Of a stretch of 64,000 bases of DNA, positions 60,321 through 64,000 are shown piece by piece (within the stretch, counting starts at the first letter, position 1; every line of letters begins with the position of its first letter). The notes under the pieces were generated by a model, which did no database searches, was not told where the DNA came from, and saw only the letters and a list, made by a program, of their open reading frames with translations. The position numbers and the translations under genes are program-made. This DNA is from Lachnospiraceae bacterium (GTDB lineage Bacteria > Bacillota > Clostridia > Lachnospirales > Lachnospiraceae). The DNA lies in NCBI GenBank assembly GCA_024681775.1, contig JAILAF010000109.1, positions 1-64,000 of the forward strand, read 5' to 3'.

Positions 60321-60415
60321 GTGCCTCAGGTCGCAGTCTCTGTGCCTCGGGGCACATACTCAGTGCCTCAGGGCACAAACTATAGATATTCTACCACCGT
60401 TTGCCCGATTATCAA
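60321..60415 (-). promoter_or_regulatory. YczE promoter and 21-bp-periodic palindrome array
   Basis: On the minus strand TTGATA (60410-60415), 16-bp spacer, TAGAAT (60388-60393). Downstream, GTGCCTCAGG starts at 60321, 60342 and 60363, i.e. exact 21-bp steps; the last two are 14-bp palindromes GTGCCTCRGGGCAC, the first is degenerate. Placed at the transcription start, they are good repressor sites or 5'-UTR hairpins. Confidence 0.78.
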
Positions 60416-60487
60416 TGGAAAAAGGGGAATGGCGTATCCCATATCGCGTACTTTATACTATAATACCAACGAGGAGGGAACTGCATC

Positions 60488-61318
60488 ATGAAGGAAGCCC
60501 CAAAGAAAATCGGAAAAAGGATCCTCCTGGGCATGGTGATCCTGCTGCTGGTGCTCACCGCCTGGTATGAGCATCCGGTCACGGAGACGATCACGGTCAG
60601 TGCAAAGGGAAAAACCGACACGCCCATCAGAATCGCTCTGATCACCGATCTGCACTCGTGCTATTACGGGAAGGGGCAGTCTCAGCTCCTCCGGATGATC
60701 GAGAAGGAAAACGTAGATCTCATCCTGCTGGCGGGTGATATTTTTGACGACCGGATGGACGATGGGAATGCGGAAGCGCTCATCGAAGGGATCTGCGAGA
60801 AATACCCCTGCTGTTATGTAACGGGAAATCATGAGTTCTGGGGGAATAAGACAGACGCGGTGAAGGAATTTATGAAGGAGCATGGTGTCATGGTGGGTGA
60901 GGGCACCCATTTCCCTGTAGACATCAAGGGAAACACCATCATTCTGGGCGGTGTCGACGATCCGACCTATCTGTCGCCCGATGAATGGAAAGCACAGCTG
61001 GATGCTGCCTATGCGGAAGAATATCCGGACAAGTATCAGATCCTCCTCTCACACAGGCCCGAGCGGGGCAAGGACTATTCCAAATACGATTTCGATCTGG
61101 TGGTCAGCGGGCATGCCCACGGCGGCCAGTGGGGGATCCCCTTTACGCAGCGTGGCGTCGCCGCCCCGGATCAGGGGCTGTTCCCCACGGTCGTGGACGG
61201 CTTGTACCAGCTTTCGGGCGGGACGGACCTGGTGGTGAGCAGGGGGCTTTGCCGTGAGCGGATGCCCCTCCCAAGGTTTTTCAACCACCCGGAGATCGTG
61301 ATCCTGGAGCTGGAGTAA
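60488..61318 (+). CDS. Membrane-anchored metallophosphoesterase
   Basis: 276 aa. Membrane helix (ILLGMVILLLVLTAWYE, about 12-28) then a calcineurin-like phosphoesterase: TDLHSCYYG (D54, H56), AGDIFDD, TGNHEFWG, LSHRPERG and GHAHGGQWGIPF, all five metal motifs. Extracytoplasmic catalytic domain; the layout is like YkoQ/YaeI-type phosphodiesterases acting on lipids or nucleotides. GGAGGG lies before ATG 60488. Monocistronic. Confidence 0.9.
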   Translation: MKEAPKKIGKRILLGMVILLLVLTAWYEHPVTETITVSAKGKTDTPIRIALITDLHSCYYGKGQSQLLRMIEKENVDLILLAGDIFDDRMDDGNAEALIEGICEKYPCCYVTGNHEFWGNKTDAVKEFMKEHGVMVGEGTHFPVDIKGNTIILGGVDDPTYLSPDEWKAQLDAAYAEEYPDKYQILLSHRPERGKDYSKYDFDLVVSGHAHGGQWGIPFTQRGVAAPDQGLFPTVVDGLYQLSGGTDLVVSRGLCRERMPLPRFFNHPEIVILELE

Positions 61319-61522
61319 GTCTCCGGAGAGCATCGTCCGTGCACCGGAGTGAATCTGCCCGAAAGGTCCTGCGCGCTTCTATAGACAGTGGGAAACCCAT
61401 AGTGTAGTATGAAGAAAATCGGAAGGCACAGCGCGTGCCGATCCGAAACAGCAAGGTAACAACGGAGCGACGCGGTGCGCCGATCCGCAAGACAAAGTAT
61501 GGATTATGGAAAGGAGCTATCT

Positions 61523-62449
61523 ATGCAGAAGCTGAATATCGCGGGAGGCCCGGAACAGGCGTCCCGTCTGATCCTGGGATGCATGCGCATGCCCGCCCTC
61601 ACCAAAGAAGCTGCGGCGGAGATGATCGAGACCGCGACCGAGCTGGGGATCAACTTCTTCGACCACGCCACCTGCTACGGCGGCGGTGAGGCAGAGACCC
61701 GCTTCGGAGAGGCCCTGGCCCTCACGAGCCTGAAGCGGGAGGACATGATCATCCAGTCCAAATGCGGCCTGCGCTTCGAAAATCAGACCTTCGACTGGAG
61801 CAAAGACTACATCCTCGAAAGCGTGGACGGGATCCTGCAGCGTCTGAAGATGGAGTACCTGGACGTACTGCTCCTCCACAGACCGGACCTGCTCTTCGAG
61901 CCCGAGGAAGTGGCGGAGGCCTTCGACACCCTGGAGAAGGCAGGGAAGGTACGGCACTTCGGTGTCAGCAACACCACCCCCATGCAGATCGAGCTGCTGA
62001 AAAAATACGTGAAGCAGCCCCTGCAGATCAACCAGCTGCAGCTGTCTCTGGAGCAGTCCCAGCTCATCGACCAGGAGCTGTACCTGAACAACAAAACGAC
62101 AGATATGTCGGTAATGCGTGACGGCGGCCTGCTGGACTACTGCCGTCTGAACGACATCACGATCCAGGCATGGTCGCCCCTGCAGCACGGCATGTTCGGC
62201 GGCATGTTCGTGGACAATCCGGACTTCCCGGAGATCAACAAGGCACTGGGCGAGCTGGCAGAGCAGTACGGCGTGACCAAGACCGCCATCGCCATCGCAT
62301 GGATCCTGCGCCATCCGGCGAAGATGCAGGTCATCGCAGGCACCATGAATCCCACCCACCTGAAGGAGATGGCGGAGGCAGACCGGATCTGTCTGACCCG
62401 TGAGGAGTGGTACCGTCTCTACCTGGCATCCGGGAAATTCCTGCCCTAA
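61523..62449 (+). CDS. Aldo/keto reductase (YdhF-like)
   Basis: 308 aa from ATG 61523 (AAGGAG upstream); an in-frame ATG at 61475 has no clear site. AKR TIM barrel with catalytic Asp/Tyr in NFFDHATCYGGGEAE, Lys in IIQSKCGLR and His in LLLHRPDLL; the C-terminal part carries the NADPH-binding PTHLKEMAEADRICLT. Close to the YdhF group of oxidoreductases; substrate unknown. Confidence 0.92.
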   Translation: MQKLNIAGGPEQASRLILGCMRMPALTKEAAAEMIETATELGINFFDHATCYGGGEAETRFGEALALTSLKREDMIIQSKCGLRFENQTFDWSKDYILESVDGILQRLKMEYLDVLLLHRPDLLFEPEEVAEAFDTLEKAGKVRHFGVSNTTPMQIELLKKYVKQPLQINQLQLSLEQSQLIDQELYLNNKTTDMSVMRDGGLLDYCRLNDITIQAWSPLQHGMFGGMFVDNPDFPEINKALGELAEQYGVTKTAIAIAWILRHPAKMQVIAGTMNPTHLKEMAEADRICLTREEWYRLYLASGKFLP

Positions 62450-62476
62450 GGATGGCAGGATAACCGGAAACGCAAA

Positions 62477-62504
62477 TTGATTTTTCCCGGGAATGTGGTA
62501 TGAT
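62477..62504 (+). promoter_or_regulatory. Promoter of the 131-aa membrane protein
   Basis: TTGATT (62477-62482), 16-bp spacer, TATGAT (62499-62504), 87 bp before ATG 62592. Confidence 0.65.
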
Positions 62505-62591
62505 TTTTCTCGGTGGGCCGAGGCAAAACGCAGGTCACCGGGAAACTGACACACATCACAGAAAACGCAGAATAACAGGGAGGGAACAAAA

Positions 62592-62987
62592 ATGTCGTAC
62601 GTGATCATCGGAATCATCATCGGCGCCATCGTAGGAGTCGTCTTTGTGATCGCCAAGAAGGATTCCAAGGAGCTGGCTGAGATGACGGCGAAGCTGACCG
62701 AGGAAGAGAAGCAGCGCCTGGAGAATGCAGAGGTGGAGTTCGTAGAGAAGAACGCCTGGACCCAGGAAGCCTATGTGGCAAAGATGACGGAGAAGGGCGG
62801 AAAATACGATGTACGCCTCCTGTGGTTCAACAAGACCATGAACAACAATGAGGCAGGCACCATCACCATCGCAGACGCAAGCCTCAAGAAGGCCGATCAG
62901 GAAGCACATAACGTCAAGGTGGGCGATTTCGTGAAGCTGTACATCGCACCGGAAAAGACCGTGGGCAGCATCAAGATCGTCTTCTAA
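62592..62987 (+). CDS. Small membrane-anchored protein, unknown
   Basis: 131 aa. One N-terminal membrane helix (YVIIGIIIGAIVGVVFVIA, about 3-21), a charged helix (ELAEMTAKLTEEEKQRLENA) and a beta-rich soluble domain (KYDVRLLWFNKTM..., VKVGDFVKLYIAPEK). No known family. GGAGGGAACAAAA precedes ATG 62592; it has its own promoter and terminator. Confidence 0.7.
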   Translation: MSYVIIGIIIGAIVGVVFVIAKKDSKELAEMTAKLTEEEKQRLENAEVEFVEKNAWTQEAYVAKMTEKGGKYDVRLLWFNKTMNNNEAGTITIADASLKKADQEAHNVKVGDFVKLYIAPEKTVGSIKIVF

Positions 62988-63035
62988 ACGCCGACCGGGA
63001 AGAATCACAAGCCGGATCGCCGGATCCGGAAGCAC

Positions 63036-63066
63036 AAAAAGAGAGCCTCGCAGGAGGCTCTCTTTT
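63036..63066. terminator. Bidirectional terminator between convergent genes
   Basis: GAGAGCCTC (63041-63049) pairs with GAGGCTCTC (63054-63062) around GCAG, with A-run and T-run. Confidence 0.9.
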
Positions 63067-63073
63067 CGTCTGT

Positions 63074-63757
63074 TTACCTGTCTCCGTTCACGTTCCGGAT
63101 GTACTCCTCCGCAGGGATCATGGGGTGCTCCAGCTCTGCGACCGTCTCCTGAGAGAGGGTCAGGGACGCCTCGTACTCCTCTCCCGCCTTCACGAAGCGC
63201 TCCAGCAGAGGATCCGCGACAACGGCTGCATGAGGGACGTTCAGCATGGGCGTCTCCGGGACACAGACAATGGTCGGATCCCCGAAGCAGTTCCTGCACT
63301 GGATCTTCAGTGCATCGAAATTCCCTTCCCAGTCCGGGAAGCCGCAGCCGCTGATGACCAGCGTATGGATCCGGGAAAAATCCGCCAGAGGCACGTGCCT
63401 GACAGTGCCGTCAGGTTCCTGCACCATCTTCATCTGCACCAGCGGGATGGTGCGATCCAGCAGCGCCTTCAGGTGAGAAGGCATCCCGTAGCAGTACAGC
63501 GGGAAGCTCCAGAGGATGACATCCGCATCCCGGTAGAGATCCAGGATCCCATTCTGATCATCCTGGATCATGCAATGTCCCTCCAGCTGCTGCCAGCAGC
63601 CGAAGCACCCTTTGCAGGGCGCGATCTGCTTCTCGATCACATTGATGATGGTGACCTCATGCTTTCCCTCCCGGTTAAAGCCCTTCAGGAACGCATCCGT
63701 CATCCGGAAGGTATCGCTCTTCTGTTTCGGCGAACCGTTTAAAACCAGTACTTTCAT
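63074..63757 (-). CDS. NAD(P)H-dependent FMN oxidoreductase with CxxC centre
   Basis: 227 aa. Flavodoxin-like fold: VLVLNGSPKQKSDTFRMT (phosphate loop, 3-20), CKGCFGCWQQLEGHC (cysteines typical of the iron-sulfur-flavoprotein-like reductases) and ILWSFPLYCYGMPSHLKALL. It reduces a quinone, nitro compound or Fe-S target; unknown. It begins 9 bp after the stop of the upstream flavoprotein gene. Confidence 0.87.
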   Translation of the reverse strand: MKVLVLNGSPKQKSDTFRMTDAFLKGFNREGKHEVTIINVIEKQIAPCKGCFGCWQQLEGHCMIQDDQNGILDLYRDADVILWSFPLYCYGMPSHLKALLDRTIPLVQMKMVQEPDGTVRHVPLADFSRIHTLVISGCGFPDWEGNFDALKIQCRNCFGDPTIVCVPETPMLNVPHAAVVADPLLERFVKAGEEYEASLTLSQETVAELEHPMIPAEEYIRNVNGDR

Positions 63758-63766
63758 ATCTCCCTC

Positions 63767-64000
63767 CTACTTCCCGTCGGGGAAGCTGGTAAAGGCACCA
63801 CGCTCCACCTCCGGCAGCCCGTATTTTTCCCGACCGTCCGCGATGGCGCGGATCAGGAAGGCCATGTTACGGGCCAGGTTCCGCATGGTCTGCAGGCCCT
63901 CCGCATCCTTCCGCACATCCTCCGCGGTAAAGCCGTGGACCTGATTCCAGTAGGTAGAGGAAGCCACCGGCATCCCGCTGATGGTAAAATACTTGTTCAG
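63767..64000 (-). CDS. Flavodoxin-family oxidoreductase, C-terminal part (runs past the window)
   Basis: At least 77 codons are open to the window edge: TISGMPVASSTYWNQVHG, then EDVRKDAEGLQTMRNLARNM, the usual C-terminus of NADPH-dependent FMN reductases of the flavodoxin group. Start and N-terminus are outside the window. It forms an operon with the 227-aa oxidoreductase. Confidence 0.8.
   Translation of the reverse strand: MNKYFTISGMPVASSTYWNQVHGFTAEDVRKDAEGLQTMRNLARNMAFLIRAIADGREKYGLPEVERGAFTSFPDGK

Noticed and set aside
60321-60383. CRISPR-like or riboswitch repeats
   Set aside because: The units are short palindromes in phase with the promoter; there are no unique spacers and no known riboswitch core.
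1-64000. tRNA, rRNA or c-di-GMP riboswitch genes
   Set aside because: I scanned the gene gaps for cloverleaf-like or GEMM-like motifs and saw none; a covariance-model search would settle this.

Overview
The window reads as a chromosomal segment of a Gram-positive, strictly anaerobic Clostridia, most likely a Lachnospiraceae-type gut bacterium. The reasons are the GC-rich coding sequence with strong AGGAGG-type ribosome sites, a sensory [FeFe]-hydrogenase fused to a chemoreceptor module, several c-di-GMP proteins, a HrcA/CIRCE heat-shock site, a GH43 xylosidase, DUF4173/DUF6273/zinc-ribbon families and an Lsa-type ABC-F protein. I saw no rRNA, tRNA, CRISPR array, insertion sequence or prophage. 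Most genes lie on the minus strand in short operons with overlapping or near-touching ends.

Region by region. 1-3.9 kb: a VWA/DUF2201 protein, its MoxR-type AAA+ ATPase and a leucine-rich-repeat protein, with a 70-bp tandem duplication at the last junction. 3.9-7.4 kb: a membrane HD-GYP c-di-GMP phosphodiesterase, decayed TPR-type gene remnants and a prolyl-tRNA editing-type deacylase. 7.4-16.1 kb: an accessory stretch with an HTH regulator, a repeat-bearing beta-helix lipoprotein, an MqsR-like toxin gene interrupted by a stop codon beside an intact MqsA/Panacea-type antitoxin, two uncharacterised genes, an orphan antitoxin-like ORF, a rhomboid protease, and an AT-rich two-gene HTH-ADP-ribosyltransferase (DUF3990) cassette bracketed by two nearly identical 33-bp palindromes. 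16.1-24.3 kb: housekeeping and metabolic genes (methyltransferase, MBL hydrolase, C_GCAxxG_C_C protein, YbaK deacylase, SCP2 protein, GH43) and an Lsa-like ABC-F gene behind a transcription attenuator.

24.3-36.0 kb: CIRCE-controlled Hsp20, a zinc-ribbon membrane protein paired with a PrsW-like protein lacking key residues, a DUF4173 membrane protein, a HAD phosphatase, and a signalling cluster in which a hydrogenase-chemoreceptor and a dCache chemoreceptor flank an ABC importer whose permease and ATPase are one polypeptide. 36.0-41.9 kb: alpha/beta hydrolase, a sugar isomerase-like protein with a Gfo/Idh/MocA dehydrogenase, and a metal (probably zinc) module: a Fur-family regulator, two COG0523 GTPases and twin palindromes around their promoter. 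41.9-45.1 kb: a five-gene ExbB/ExbD-like membrane operon, unexpected in a monoderm. 45.3-53.5 kb: a LUD protein with a heterodimeric ABC exporter, then two GGDEF proteins. 53.5-64 kb: HAD nucleotidase-like protein, SPFH protein with a ribbon-helix-helix partner, CorA, a five-gene zinc-ribbon membrane operon built from a duplicated two-gene module, a YczE-type membrane protein preceded by a 3 x 21-bp operator-like array, a metallophosphoesterase, an aldo/keto reductase and two flavoproteins (the last cut by the window edge).

The most interesting candidates are the palindrome-bracketed HTH-ART cassette, the Exb-like operon, the hydrogenase-chemoreceptor/fused-ABC cluster, the disabled MqsR toxin, the zinc-ribbon modules and the attenuator. 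All assignments come from reading the sequence; no database search was run.
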